A DNA stretch of 64,000 bases from JAGNZR01 sp051656905 (GTDB taxonomy: Bacteria > Fusobacteriota > Fusobacteriia > Fusobacteriales > Fusobacteriaceae), in NCBI GenBank assembly GCA_051656905.1, contig JBOFJQ010000034.1, positions 62,001 through 126,000 of the forward strand, written 5' to 3'. A program made the translations under genes and the position numbers. The notes beneath the pieces were generated by a model. It was not told where the DNA came from, did no database searches, and worked only from the letters and a program-made list of their open reading frames with translations. This document shows, one piece after another, positions 1 through 8,137 of the stretch (positions are counted from its first letter, which is position 1; the number at the start of each line of letters is the position of its first letter).

Positions 1-2
1 AT

Positions 3-155
3 GAGATCAAAATACTTGGATTAGAAGATGCCATTGAGGAGTATAGAAAATATTATAAAAAAAAGTATACAGAGATGAAAATGACATGGAGAAAGAGAGA
101 AGTTCCAAGTTTTATGTTAGAAACTATATCTAAAAATAGCTTAAAAAATAGATAG
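3..155 (+). CDS. C-terminal 50 residues of an unidentified protein (cut by window start)
   Basis: An open frame enters from the left edge and stops at a TAG at 153-155. The 50 visible residues are rich in Lys, Arg and Tyr, with a basic tail (KMTWRKREVPSFML) and no signature I recognise. A terminator-like hairpin follows about 45 bases later, which fits the true end of a gene on this strand. The function cannot be assigned from this fragment. Confidence 0.6.
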   Translation, partial: EIKILGLEDAIEEYRKYYKKKYTEMKMTWRKREVPSFMLETISKNSLKNR

Positions 156-199
156 TCTAAAAGGTAGTTTGTATTCTGGAACTAGAGTAAAAATAATAA

Positions 200-242
200 A
201 AAAAATAGAAGATAAGTAGAATTTACTCACCTTCTATTTTTT
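200..242. terminator. Bidirectional terminator hairpin between convergent genes
   Basis: A 12-bp stem pairs 200-211 (AAAAAATAGAAG) with 231-242 (CTTCTATTTTTT). A-tracts and T-tracts on both flanks let it act on both strands, between the partial first gene and the minus-strand methyltransferase. Confidence 0.75.
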
Positions 243-258
243 ATTGCTTATTCATTGC

Positions 259-1023
259 TTATTTATTATTAATAAGTTCCCTCATTTTATATAAAAATAT
301 ACCACTAGCCATTGCAACATTTAAAGATTCTGCAATACCATAAATAGGAATAATAACTTTTTCATCTGAGAAATCTAAAAATTCTTTACAAACGCCAACT
401 CCTTCGTTTCCAAAAACAAAGGCATTTTTTTCTGTTAATTTAACACTTGTATATTCAATAGATGTTTTATCAAGGGCAGTAACAAAAGTTTGATAGTTAT
501 TTTCTTTTAAAAATTTAAAAATTTCAGACTCATCTAGGTAGATAAAATTAACTCCAAAAATAGATCCCATTGAGCTTCTAACAACTTTTTCATTGTAGAT
601 ATCTACGCACCCTTTTACAAGAATGATATCTTTAAATCCAGCTGCATCACATACTCTAAGGATAGTTCCTAAGTTTCCAGGATCAGCTACCTTATCTAGA
701 ATAACAATATTAGAGTTAAAATCTTCTAATTTAGAGTATTTTATTTTATAAACTAAAATAAGACCTTGAGAGTTTTCTTGTGATGTAAGCTGATTAAATA
801 ATTGTTGAGGTAATAAAAGTTTTTTACAATTTATATTGGAAATTTTAAGTTCTATATTATCTAAAAAATCCTCTCTTACTATTATATATTCAGGGATAAT
901 ATCAAAATCTAAAAATTTTACTCCTTCAGCAAAATATAATTCGTATTCCTCTCTATATTTTTTTTGTTTAAGTTTTTTTAAAAGTTTAAATTGATTATTT
1001 TCTGCACTTATAATTTTTTCCAT
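259..1023 (-). CDS. TrmH/SpoU-family RNA 2'-O-methyltransferase
   Basis: Transfers a methyl group from S-adenosylmethionine to a ribose 2'-hydroxyl in rRNA or tRNA. The N-terminal region (residues 1-100) looks like the substrate-binding domain of RlmB/TsnR-type enzymes. The C-terminal SPOUT knot carries the three family motifs: DPGNLGTILR at 114-123, GNEGVG at 205-210 and IPIYGIAESLNVA at 225-237. The length of 254 residues is normal for the family. The ATG is preceded by AAGGAA. Which nucleotide it modifies cannot be read from sequence, so no gene symbol is given. It is transcribed divergently from the ABC1-like kinase gene. Confidence 0.9.
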   Translation of the reverse strand: MEKIISAENNQFKLLKKLKQKKYREEYELYFAEGVKFLDFDIIPEYIIVREDFLDNIELKISNINCKKLLLPQQLFNQLTSQENSQGLILVYKIKYSKLEDFNSNIVILDKVADPGNLGTILRVCDAAGFKDIILVKGCVDIYNEKVVRSSMGSIFGVNFIYLDESEIFKFLKENNYQTFVTALDKTSIEYTSVKLTEKNAFVFGNEGVGVCKEFLDFSDEKVIIPIYGIAESLNVAMASGIFLYKMRELINNK

Positions 1024-1146
1024 ATTCTAATTCCTTTTGACTATTTATTTTAATTATATTATACTATAGATTATTGAAATTAATAAATAGAAAATAAAAA
1101 AAATAAATTATAGATAATTTATGCATCTATTTTTTTAGGAGTTGTC

Positions 1147-2394
1147 ATGTTAACCATAAATCTTTTAAAATTATTATTCGCTTTTAATAAAAATAAATTT
1201 CCCAAAATGAAAAAAATCCAAAAGATGGGGATTCTTGGAGTTAGAATTATTCAATTTTATTCAACAAGAATAGATATACTTTCAGAGGAAAATTGTTATT
1301 TTTTAATGAACATTCACTCTGCAGCAGTGACGGTTGAACCTAAAAGAATGTTAACTTTAGTAAGAAGGGAGAGTAGCCCTCTTCCATTATTTGAGTTTTT
1401 TGATAATGAACCATATAGATGTAATTTCGTGTCACAAGTTTATACAGGAACATTAAAAAATGGGGAAGATGTAGTAATAAAATTTAGAGATTTAAAAGGT
1501 AAAGCAATCTTATTGAAACAATTAGAGCGTTTAAAGAAAAGTGCAAAAATAATATCTTTTTTCTTCCCTAAGTTAAGTGAAAAGTATGACCTGAAAAATA
1601 TAGTAGATGAAATAAGAAGAGTATCTTTAGAAAAATTAGATTTAATAGCAGAAATGGAAACAACAAACTATTTAGATAATATAAGAAAAGAATATAGTGA
1701 GAAGTATGAGTTATCTAATTTGAAATTTTCAAAATTCTATTCAGAGTATTCCACAGATGAGTATATTATTTCTCATTATCATCATACTGAATCTGCAAAA
1801 GAGCTCCTTAAAGAGATAAAAATGAAATATAAGAATGTTATAAATATTATAAAATATCACTTTTTTTATATGTTTATTATTGGAAAATTCCATTCAGAGG
1901 CACACCAAGGTAACATTTTAATTGGTGATACTGGGGAAGTATTTTTTATAGATTGTAATTCACTGTCAGAAATTGGAGATGATTTTAGAAAAAACTTTTT
2001 CTATTTTTTATTAAAACTAGGGGAAGGAAAAACAGAAGAAGCTTTTGAATTTTTCTTAAAATTATCATCAACAGAAGCATCTGAAAATACAAAAATAATT
2101 TTATATGATAAATTCCGTTTAAATTTTAGTAGAATTTTAGATAAATCTTTAGGAACAATCAATTTGTCAAAAAAAATAATGGCAATTTTTAAATTAGCTA
2201 TGGGGTATGGAATGGAATTTTCTACAGATTTATACCGTATTTTAAAGGCTATTATAAGACTTGAAAGAATAGCTGCAGATACAAATCACACGTCTATTTT
2301 TATAAACGATTTAAAGTTTGTCTTAAAAATTTATGAAAACGATGAGAGATTAGCTTTAAATTCAGAAAAAATACTAAAGAATAACATAGAATAA
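1147..2394 (+). CDS. ABC1/UbiB/AarF-like atypical kinase domain protein
   Basis: A protein-kinase-like protein of the ABC1 (AarF/UbiB) family. A probable nucleotide-binding Lys lies in VVIKF (K112), an HQGN motif at 253-256 matches the family HPGNIL catalytic loop, and FIDC at 267-270 matches the metal-binding D of the DFG equivalent. The family's usual HADPH is altered to HSEAH. No membrane segment is evident, unlike ubiquinone-linked UbiB. AGGAG lies 6 bases before the ATG. It sits upstream of dnaN, which has its own promoter. In an anaerobe without a visible quinone pathway the role is open; a regulatory or lipid-related ATPase is possible. Confidence 0.75.
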   Translation: MLTINLLKLLFAFNKNKFPKMKKIQKMGILGVRIIQFYSTRIDILSEENCYFLMNIHSAAVTVEPKRMLTLVRRESSPLPLFEFFDNEPYRCNFVSQVYTGTLKNGEDVVIKFRDLKGKAILLKQLERLKKSAKIISFFFPKLSEKYDLKNIVDEIRRVSLEKLDLIAEMETTNYLDNIRKEYSEKYELSNLKFSKFYSEYSTDEYIISHYHHTESAKELLKEIKMKYKNVINIIKYHFFYMFIIGKFHSEAHQGNILIGDTGEVFFIDCNSLSEIGDDFRKNFFYFLLKLGEGKTEEAFEFFLKLSSTEASENTKIILYDKFRLNFSRILDKSLGTINLSKKIMAIFKLAMGYGMEFSTDLYRILKAIIRLERIAADTNHTSIFINDLKFVLKIYENDERLALNSEKILKNNIE

Positions 2395-2436
2395 GTATTA
2401 AAAAATAAAAATATATAAAAATAGAAAATAGATATA

Positions 2437-2465
2437 TTGAATAGACTTTGTATATATAGTATAAT
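2437..2465 (+). promoter_or_regulatory. dnaN promoter (-35 TTGAAT, -10 TATAAT)
   Basis: TTGAAT at 2437-2442 and TATAAT at 2460-2465 are separated by exactly 17 bases, a near-consensus sigma-70 promoter. It lies in the region where a longer reading of dnaN would start, so it also argues for the downstream TTG start at 2500. Confidence 0.8.
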
Positions 2466-2499
2466 GGTTAATACAATATATAATTTAGGAGGAGAAGGA

Positions 2500-3594
2500 T
2501 TGAATTTTTTTATCAATAAAAAAGATATGATAAGCTTATTATCAGACTTCACAATAATTTTAAAAGATAACTCAGTAAGACCGGTTTTATCTGGGATTTT
2601 CATTGAGGCTAAAGACAATAAACTAACATTTGTGGCAACAAATTTAGAAAATGATTTAATAAAAGTTGTAGAAACTAAAGTAATAAAAGGTGGAACAGTA
2701 GTTATTAAACCAACTTTAATTTTAGAGTACATAAAACTTTTAGATGTGGAAGAGATTGAGTTTAGATTAGAAGGGGATATTTTATATATTCATTCAGCAG
2801 AATTCTTAGTTCTTTCAGGAGAAAATTATCCTGTATTAGGAAAACATACTGGTGAGAAGGTAACAACTTTTTCTGCAACATCATTAAAAAGTAACGTTGA
2901 AAAAGTTAAGTTTGCAGCTTCAACAAATACTGATAATATAGCAATTAGTGTTGTTAGATTAAATATAAAAAAAGAATATATAGACTATGTTGCAACTGAT
3001 TCTTTTAGACTTATATGTTACACAGATAAGTGTGACAATGTATTAGAAAAAGCTATTTCATTGCCTCTTGAAAGTATGTCAGCTCTTCAAAAATTACTTC
3101 CAGAAGGGGAAGAGAAGAATATAAATCTTTCATTATACGAAAATCACGCTATTTTCACGTGGGATGGGACATATTTTTCAACAAGATTAATAGAACTTAG
3201 CTACCCAGATTATGAAGCGATATTAAAAAATTCATCATATTCAAAAATTATGGAATTTAATAACAATCAATTAAAATCTTCATTAAAAAAAGTTATTTCA
3301 ATATCAAAAACTAGTTCTGAAGTTAAATTTGGAGCAATATTTGAGTTTAAAAATAAAAAAGTTGAAATTAAAACAAGTTCAGGAAAAGCAAAATTAACAG
3401 AGAAATTAGATATGATAAAAGAAGGGGAAGATTTTACAAGTTCTCTTAACTCTAAATTTATTTTAGACTTCGTATCAATGGTAAATAAAAATATAGTTAT
3501 CAAAGGAAATAATTCACAATCAATGTTTGAAATTAATGAATATGGAACAGAGAATTATAGATATATTTTAATGCCGCTGGCGATGAGAAGCTAG
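2500..3594 (+). CDS. dnaN: DNA polymerase III beta subunit (sliding clamp)
   Basis: The ring-shaped clamp that tethers DNA polymerase III to template. The 364 residues have the three-domain clamp layout and the typical C-terminal ending (YRYILMPLAMRS) that closes clamps in the family. I start at TTG 2500 because AGGAGGA at 2487-2493 is correctly spaced and a strong promoter occupies 2437-2465; the frame is open further upstream, but that part would be untranscribed. The first residues (MNFFINKKDMISLL) then match the usual clamp N-terminus. No dnaA or recF is adjacent. A strong terminator follows. Confidence 0.95.
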   Translation: MNFFINKKDMISLLSDFTIILKDNSVRPVLSGIFIEAKDNKLTFVATNLENDLIKVVETKVIKGGTVVIKPTLILEYIKLLDVEEIEFRLEGDILYIHSAEFLVLSGENYPVLGKHTGEKVTTFSATSLKSNVEKVKFAASTNTDNIAISVVRLNIKKEYIDYVATDSFRLICYTDKCDNVLEKAISLPLESMSALQKLLPEGEEKNINLSLYENHAIFTWDGTYFSTRLIELSYPDYEAILKNSSYSKIMEFNNNQLKSSLKKVISISKTSSEVKFGAIFEFKNKKVEIKTSSGKAKLTEKLDMIKEGEDFTSSLNSKFILDFVSMVNKNIVIKGNNSQSMFEINEYGTENYRYILMPLAMRS

Positions 3595-3648
3595 GGTAAC
3601 GTTGTCTTCAATTGTTGTAAAAATTTAAAAATATTAATAAAATTTTGA

Positions 3649-3684
3649 AAAATGAGGGGTTCTACTAAGAATCTCTCATTTTTA
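3649..3684 (+). terminator. Terminator after dnaN
   Basis: A 15-bp stem pairs 3649-3663 with 3668-3682 (two G-T wobbles) around a 4-base loop, and its right side runs into a T-rich tail. It separates dnaN from the next promoter at 3694. Confidence 0.85.
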
Positions 3685-3693
3685 TTTTATTTA

Positions 3694-3722
3694 TTGACAA
3701 ATTGGGAAAAGAAGAGTATTGT
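3694..3722 (+). promoter_or_regulatory. Promoter of the Asp leader peptide and aspartyl-tRNA synthetase transcript
   Basis: TTGACA at 3694-3699 and TATTGT at 3717-3722 are spaced by 17 bases. The consensus -35 box and the position about 40 bases before the leader peptide make this the likely start of the attenuated aspS transcript. Confidence 0.7.
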
Positions 3723-3763
3723 TATAACAATATTAATTTTAAAATTCTTTTGGAGGACTTATT

Positions 3764-3838
3764 ATGAATGTTTTTAGACAAATCAATATAACTTCAGATT
3801 ATGATCACGATAAACCTAGGATTGGTATTAGTTCTTAA
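3764..3838 (+). CDS. 24-residue leader peptide rich in Asp codons
   Basis: A short frame with its own strong Shine-Dalgarno (TGGAGGAC at 3751-3758) and ATG at 3764. The peptide contains SDYDHDK, three Asp codons (all GAT) within five positions at residues 12, 14 and 16. It sits between a promoter and a terminator hairpin upstream of an aspartyl-tRNA synthetase gene, as expected for a leader peptide that senses charged tRNA-Asp by ribosome stalling. The arrangement is seen in the sequence; the regulatory role is inference by analogy with leader-peptide attenuators such as that of pheST. Confidence 0.65.
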   Translation: MNVFRQINITSDYDHDKPRIGISS

Positions 3839-3847
3839 AAAGAATTA

Positions 3848-3896
3848 GAATACGAATCCATTTTTGCGTAAGTAAATTGTAAATGGGTTTGTGTTC
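3848..3896 (+). promoter_or_regulatory. Long leader hairpin, candidate part of a transcription attenuator
   Basis: Bases 3848-3863 pair with 3881-3896 in an almost unbroken 16-bp stem (a few G-T pairs) with a 17-base loop. It begins 9 bases after the leader stop codon and ends 20 bases before the terminator stem. It would be affected by where a ribosome stalls on the leader, so it is placed to choose between termination and read-through. An alternative pairing with the terminator arm was not worked out. Confidence 0.5.
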
Positions 3897-3915
3897 AGGA
3901 ATAAAGTATCTTATG

Positions 3916-3948
3916 CCTGTAGATAAACTCTACAGGTTTTTTTATTTT
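3916..3948 (+). terminator. Attenuator terminator before aspartyl-tRNA synthetase
   Basis: CCTGTAG at 3916-3922 pairs with CTACAGG at 3930-3936 around a 7-base loop, followed directly by seven T residues and a further T-rich run. It lies after the leader peptide and just before the synthetase start, so it must be read through for the gene to be expressed. Confidence 0.8.
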
Positions 3949-3970
3949 TAAAATAAGGGAGTTGAGTAAA

Positions 3971-5257
3971 ATGAAAAGAAAATTAGTACGAGAACTTGAA
4001 TTAGAAATTGGTAAAGAAGTAAAAATTGAAGGATGGATACATCGGATTCGAAAGTTGAAATCATTTTCTTTCATAATTTTAAGAGATAGGACTGGATTAG
4101 TTCAGTGCATATATGGAAATGAACTTTTAAAATATGAACTTAAATCTGAAACGGTTGTCTCACTTTTAGGAAAAGTTGTAGAAAGTAAAAATGATTTACA
4201 GCCATTTGAAATTCAGATTTCTGAAATCCGTGTTTTGAATTATGTAAAAGATGAGTTACCTATTGAAATTAATAAAGCTGAACTTGAAATAAATATTGAT
4301 ACCATGTTGAATAATCGAGTACTAAGCTTAAGGCATGAAAAAATTAATGCTATTTTTAAAATTCAAAATCTAATAGTTGAGAGTTTTAGAGAGTTCCTTA
4401 TAAAAAATGATTTTACTGAGATATATACTCCTAAAATTGTTGCTGAAGGTGCTGAAGGCGGAACTGAAGTTTTTCAGTTAGAATATTTTGATACTAAAGC
4501 GTATTTAGCTCAAAGTCCTCAATTTTATAAACAAATGATGGTAGCCTCAGGGTATGAACGTGTATTTGAAGTAGGTCATGCATATAGGGCCGAACAACAT
4601 AAGACAGCTAGGCATCTTAATGAATTTATTAGTTTAGATTTAGAGATGGGGTTCATCGAAGACGAGAATGATATAATGGATTTGGAAGAAAATCTTCTTA
4701 AATATATATTAGAGAGACTTTTATCCAAAGGGGAGAAGTACTACAAATTATTAAATATTGAACCAATCAAAGTACCGACAACTATACCTAAAATAAAGTT
4801 GAGAGAGGCGATAGAAATATTAAAAAAATATTATGAAAAAGATAATTTAGAAAGTGACTTAGACCCTGAGGGAGAACGGTTATTGGGAGCATATGCTAAA
4901 GAAAAGTATGATTCGGATTTTATTTTTATCACACATTATCCAAGAACTAAACGCCCAATGTATACTATGCCTTGTGGTGAAGAAGAAACTCACAGCTTTG
5001 ACTTATTATTTAGAGGAATGGAAATAACAAGTGGTGGTAAAAGAATACATATTTACGATAAGTTAATTGAAAATATTAAGTATAAAGGTTTGGATCCTGA
5101 AAAATTTGAGAGTTATACATCTACATTTAAATTTGGTATGCCTCCTCATGGTGGTCTAGCAATAGGTTTAGAGAGATTGATTTCATTATTTCTTGGTTTG
5201 AATAATGTTAGAGAAGCTACTCTATTTCCTAGGGATAGATATAGATTAACTCCTTAA
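3971..5257 (+). CDS. aspS: Archaeal-type (probably non-discriminating) aspartyl-tRNA synthetase
   Basis: Charges tRNA-Asp, and in this subclass often also tRNA-Asn, with aspartate. At 428 residues it matches the short archaeal/AspS2 type, not the roughly 590-residue bacterial type with its insertion domain. An N-terminal OB-fold (EGWIHRIRKLKSFSFIILRDRTG) precedes the class II core: GAEGGTEVFQLEY, the motif 2 region RAEQHKTARHLNEF, and motif 3 GGLAIGLERL near the end. I chose ATG 3971 because AAGGGAG at 3955-3961 is correctly spaced to it; a TTG at 3962 would abut that site. Arginine is encoded often by CGA, CGG, CGT and CGC, unlike the neighbours' AGA, which suggests horizontal transfer. An Asp-codon leader and attenuator precede it. 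Confidence 0.92.
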   Translation: MKRKLVRELELEIGKEVKIEGWIHRIRKLKSFSFIILRDRTGLVQCIYGNELLKYELKSETVVSLLGKVVESKNDLQPFEIQISEIRVLNYVKDELPIEINKAELEINIDTMLNNRVLSLRHEKINAIFKIQNLIVESFREFLIKNDFTEIYTPKIVAEGAEGGTEVFQLEYFDTKAYLAQSPQFYKQMMVASGYERVFEVGHAYRAEQHKTARHLNEFISLDLEMGFIEDENDIMDLEENLLKYILERLLSKGEKYYKLLNIEPIKVPTTIPKIKLREAIEILKKYYEKDNLESDLDPEGERLLGAYAKEKYDSDFIFITHYPRTKRPMYTMPCGEEETHSFDLLFRGMEITSGGKRIHIYDKLIENIKYKGLDPEKFESYTSTFKFGMPPHGGLAIGLERLISLFLGLNNVREATLFPRDRYRLTP

Positions 5258-5386
5258 TGGTGAGAGATTTGTTTTGTTAATTTTAAGCTAAAAGCAAATT
5301 TATTTTTTAAAAGAATTAAAGGGAATTTAAAGTTATTTATGAAATGATTTTTCTAACGTATTTTGGTAGGTATTGAAAAAAAGGTA

Positions 5387-5395
5387 TGCTATAAT
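5387..5395 (+). promoter_or_regulatory. Extended -10 promoter of the S66 peptidase gene
   Basis: TGCTATAAT at 5387-5395 is a perfect extended -10 element (TGnTATAAT). No good -35 box lies 17 bases upstream, which is usual for this promoter class. Confidence 0.6.
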
Positions 5396-5436
5396 TTTTT
5401 ATAAAGAATAGCGGACTCAATATAGGAGGTAAAAAG

Positions 5437-6423
5437 ATGAAATTTACATTAAATACAGGGGATAAAGTTGGAATTTTTTCTCCATCAAGCCCTATTACAG
5501 CAATGTCACCAAAAAGATTTGAAAGGGCAAAACAGTATTTAGAAAACAAAGGACTATTTATAATAGAAGGGAGTAGAACAGGAAAACAAGATTTTTATAG
5601 GTCTGGTTCAATAATTGAGAGAGTTGAAGAGCTAAATACACTTATTAGAAATCCAGAAGTAAAATGTATTATGTCTACTATAGGAGGATTAAATTCAAAT
5701 TCTCTTTTGCCATATATAGATTACGATACTTTCAAAAAAAATCCAAAGATTATTATAGGTTATTCTGATGTAACAGCAATCCTTTTAGCGATTTATGCTC
5801 AAACAGGAATTACAACTTTTTATGGACCTGCACTTGTAGCAAGTTTTGGAGAATTTCCCCCATTTGTAGATGAAACTTTCTTATATTTTAGAGATATATT
5901 CAATAAAAAATTAAAACTTCCTTATTTATATATAGAGCCCAAATACTGTACAGATGAAATGATTAAATGGGAAGACCAAAAAGGTTCTAAAGTTTTAATA
6001 GAAAATAATTTAATAACTTTAAAAGAGGGAAAAGTAAAAGGGAGAGTAATAGGGGGAAATCTTTCAACAATTATGGGGATTTGGGGAAGTCCTTATATGC
6101 CAGAAATTAAGGATGGAGATATTTTATTTATTGAAGATTCCTTAAAAACTGCTAGTATAGCTGAAAGAAACTTTTCTTTTTTAAAAATAAATGGAGTATT
6201 CGATAAAGTTGCAGGAGTAATTATAGGTAAGCATGAGCAGTTTGATAATCAAAGGACTGGAAGAAAATATTATGAAATTTTTCAAGAAGTAGTTCAAGAA
6301 TTGAGCATTCCAGTATTAGCTGAATTTGATTGCTCACATACACATCCTATGTTCACTCTACCTATAGGATCTCAAATAGAATTAGATGCAACAAATAAAA
6401 AGGTTACATTAATAGAGTTTTAA
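5437..6423 (+). CDS. S66-family peptidase (LD-carboxypeptidase / MccF-like)
   Basis: A serine peptidase of the S66 family, whose members trim murein tetrapeptides (LdcA) or cleave peptide-nucleotide antibiotics such as microcin C (MccF). At 328 residues it is full length. The nucleophile elbow GYSD has Ser at 110, the catalytic Glu is probably E233 in FIEDSLKT, and the His lies in CSHTHPMF (301-303). There is no signal peptide, so it acts in the cytoplasm. AGGAGG precedes the ATG. The IEDSLKT and SHTHP motifs resemble MccF-like members more than classical LdcA, but the substrate is not determined. A decayed second S66 gene lies 28 bases downstream. Confidence 0.88.
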   Translation: MKFTLNTGDKVGIFSPSSPITAMSPKRFERAKQYLENKGLFIIEGSRTGKQDFYRSGSIIERVEELNTLIRNPEVKCIMSTIGGLNSNSLLPYIDYDTFKKNPKIIIGYSDVTAILLAIYAQTGITTFYGPALVASFGEFPPFVDETFLYFRDIFNKKLKLPYLYIEPKYCTDEMIKWEDQKGSKVLIENNLITLKEGKVKGRVIGGNLSTIMGIWGSPYMPEIKDGDILFIEDSLKTASIAERNFSFLKINGVFDKVAGVIIGKHEQFDNQRTGRKYYEIFQEVVQELSIPVLAEFDCSHTHPMFTLPIGSQIELDATNKKVTLIEF

Positions 6424-6450
6424 TATTTTTATAGTATATTGGGGGAAAGA

Positions 6451-6933
6451 ATGATAAAACCAAAAAGATTAAAACGTGGAGATAAAATAGCTATTGTAAG
6501 TCTTTCTTGGGGGGGATTAGGGGATTCTGATTTTATTCATAAATTTTATATAGCTAAAGAACGATTAGAAAAAGATTTTGGACTTAAAGTTTTATGTATG
6601 CCCCACGCACTTAAAGGAAGTAAATTTATAGCAGAAAATCCAAAATTAAGAGCTCAAGATTTAATGAATACATTTTTAGATGAAACTATTTCTGGAATTT
6701 TTTGTGCAATAGGTGGAGATGATACAATTAGGATATTACCATACATTGATTTTAATATTATAAAAAATAACCCTAAAATATTTATGGGATATTCAGATAC
6801 TACTGTTAACCATTTAATGATGTATAAGGCAGGGCATGCTTCTCCCAATGGAATATTGCCTTATGGAATTAATATAGAATTAGATTGCGATAAAAAAAGA
6901 ATTATTATACTTGAGAATTCAACAATAGAATAA
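6451..6933 (+). pseudogene. S66 peptidase with a large internal deletion
   Basis: The 160-residue product begins like a normal S66 peptidase, reaches the nucleophile motif GYSDTT, then jumps after HLMMYKA directly to the C-terminal block GHASPNGILPYG and ELDC. Full-length members are about 330-350 residues, so roughly 170-180 are missing, including the segment with the catalytic Glu; Ser and the C-terminal His remain. The frame is intact across the junction near 6830. ATG 6451 follows GGGGG; the frame also extends to a TTG at 6439. It is probably non-functional. Confidence 0.75.
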
Positions 6934-6945
6934 AAGGGGGAACTT

Positions 6946-7225
6946 ATGGAGTTTATTAAACCTTCATTAGATTATATCGATTCTTATATAGAGGTGCAAA
7001 GCTATTTAGAAGAAGAAGGTATTATGGTTTTTAAAACAACTTCAGAAGAAATAAAAAGAGATAAGCTAAAATTTATTTTAGAATTTAAAGTTTTAGAAAC
7101 TGAAAAGTGTATTGAGATAGTTAGTTTTTTTGTACTAGCAATATTTAAAAATATCTGATGACGAGAGTTTAAAAGAAAATGAATTTAACTATAAATGTTT
7201 TCAATTTGAAGTAGTGTATAAATAA
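6946..7225 (+). pseudogene. Gene remnant, possibly a GNAT acetyltransferase N-terminus fused to other debris
   Basis: A good ribosome site (GGGGGAAC) leads into MEFIKPSLDYIDSYIEV, which resembles the start of a GNAT-family acetyltransferase, but the frame stops after 70 residues at 7158 with no acetyl-CoA motif. A second frame then reads on from about 7140 to a TAA at 7223-7225 with protein-like composition (ending CFQFEVVYK). Together with the deleted S66 gene just before it, this looks like a small zone of gene decay. The family assignment is weak. Confidence 0.4.
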
Positions 7226-7249
7226 AGATTATTTTAAGGATGGTGGGAT

Positions 7250-8020
7250 ATGAAAGATTTAAGATATTTACTAGATAGAAAATCAGTACGTTCATTTGAA
7301 GATAAGAAAATTTCTTTAGATATAAAAAATGAGTTATTAAATGCTACATTAAGAGCTCTAACAGCTGGAAATATGATGATGTATTCTATTATAGAGATTG
7401 ATAATCAAGAATTAAAAAATAAACTTTCAGTGACATGTGATAATCAAGCTTTTATTGGGAAAGCTCCATTAGTTTTGCTGTTTTTAGCAGACTTTCAAAG
7501 ATGGATGGATTACTTAAAAGCTTCAGGTGTTGAAGAATATAATAAAGAAAATAATTTAAAAATGTATAAACCAAGTGAGGGAGATCTTATGCTTGCAATT
7601 AACGATGCTTTAATTGCTGCTCAAAATGCTGTTGTTGCAGGAGAAATATTAGGATTAGGCAGCTGTTATATAGGTGATATTATGGAAAATTATGAAATCC
7701 ATAAAGAACTTTTAAATCTTCCTAAATATACTTTCCCAATAACTATGCTATGTTTTGGTTATCCTACTGAGCAACAGAAGAATAGGGTTAAAACTGAAAG
7801 ATATCCAAAAGAATTAATTGTTTTTAAAGATAAATATAGAAGTATTTCAAATCAAGAATTTGATGAACTTAATAAAAAACAAGGGAATAATGAAAATAAT
7901 AGGTATTTGCCAGGATGCAAAAATGAAGCTATTCACATGTATAAGAGAAAAATAACTTCTGATTTTATGGCAGAAATGACTAGAAGTGTAAAAGCTGCAT
8001 TAGCAAATTGGTTAGATTAA
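7250..8020 (+). CDS. Nitroreductase-family flavin oxidoreductase
   Basis: An FMN-dependent NAD(P)H oxidoreductase-like protein of 256 residues. The N-terminus has the family signature (LLDRKSVRSFEDKKIS), followed by AALIAAQNA-like (ALIAAQNAVVAGEILGLGS) and the domain-closing ITMLCFGYPTE. The C-terminal tail (KRKITSDFMAEMTRSVKAA) resembles NfsA/Frp-like members with a long extension. GGTGGG precedes the ATG. The physiological substrate is unknown. The next gene is a ClbS/DfsB-like protein; the two are separated by 117 bases and may not be cotranscribed. Confidence 0.85.
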   Translation: MKDLRYLLDRKSVRSFEDKKISLDIKNELLNATLRALTAGNMMMYSIIEIDNQELKNKLSVTCDNQAFIGKAPLVLLFLADFQRWMDYLKASGVEEYNKENNLKMYKPSEGDLMLAINDALIAAQNAVVAGEILGLGSCYIGDIMENYEIHKELLNLPKYTFPITMLCFGYPTEQQKNRVKTERYPKELIVFKDKYRSISNQEFDELNKKQGNNENNRYLPGCKNEAIHMYKRKITSDFMAEMTRSVKAALANWLD

Positions 8021-8137
8021 ATTAAAAATATGATTCTTGATATAATATAAAAATTTATGGTAAGTAGTTCTATTAATAATCCATTTTATAATATAGAGAA
8101 TTTAATTATTTAGCTACTTAAAGATAGGGGTGATTTA

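Noticed and set aside
3840..3970. T-box riboswitch upstream of aspS
   Set aside because: No T-box core sequence resembling AGGGTGGNACCGCG and no specifier loop with an Asp codon was seen; the leader peptide model fits better.
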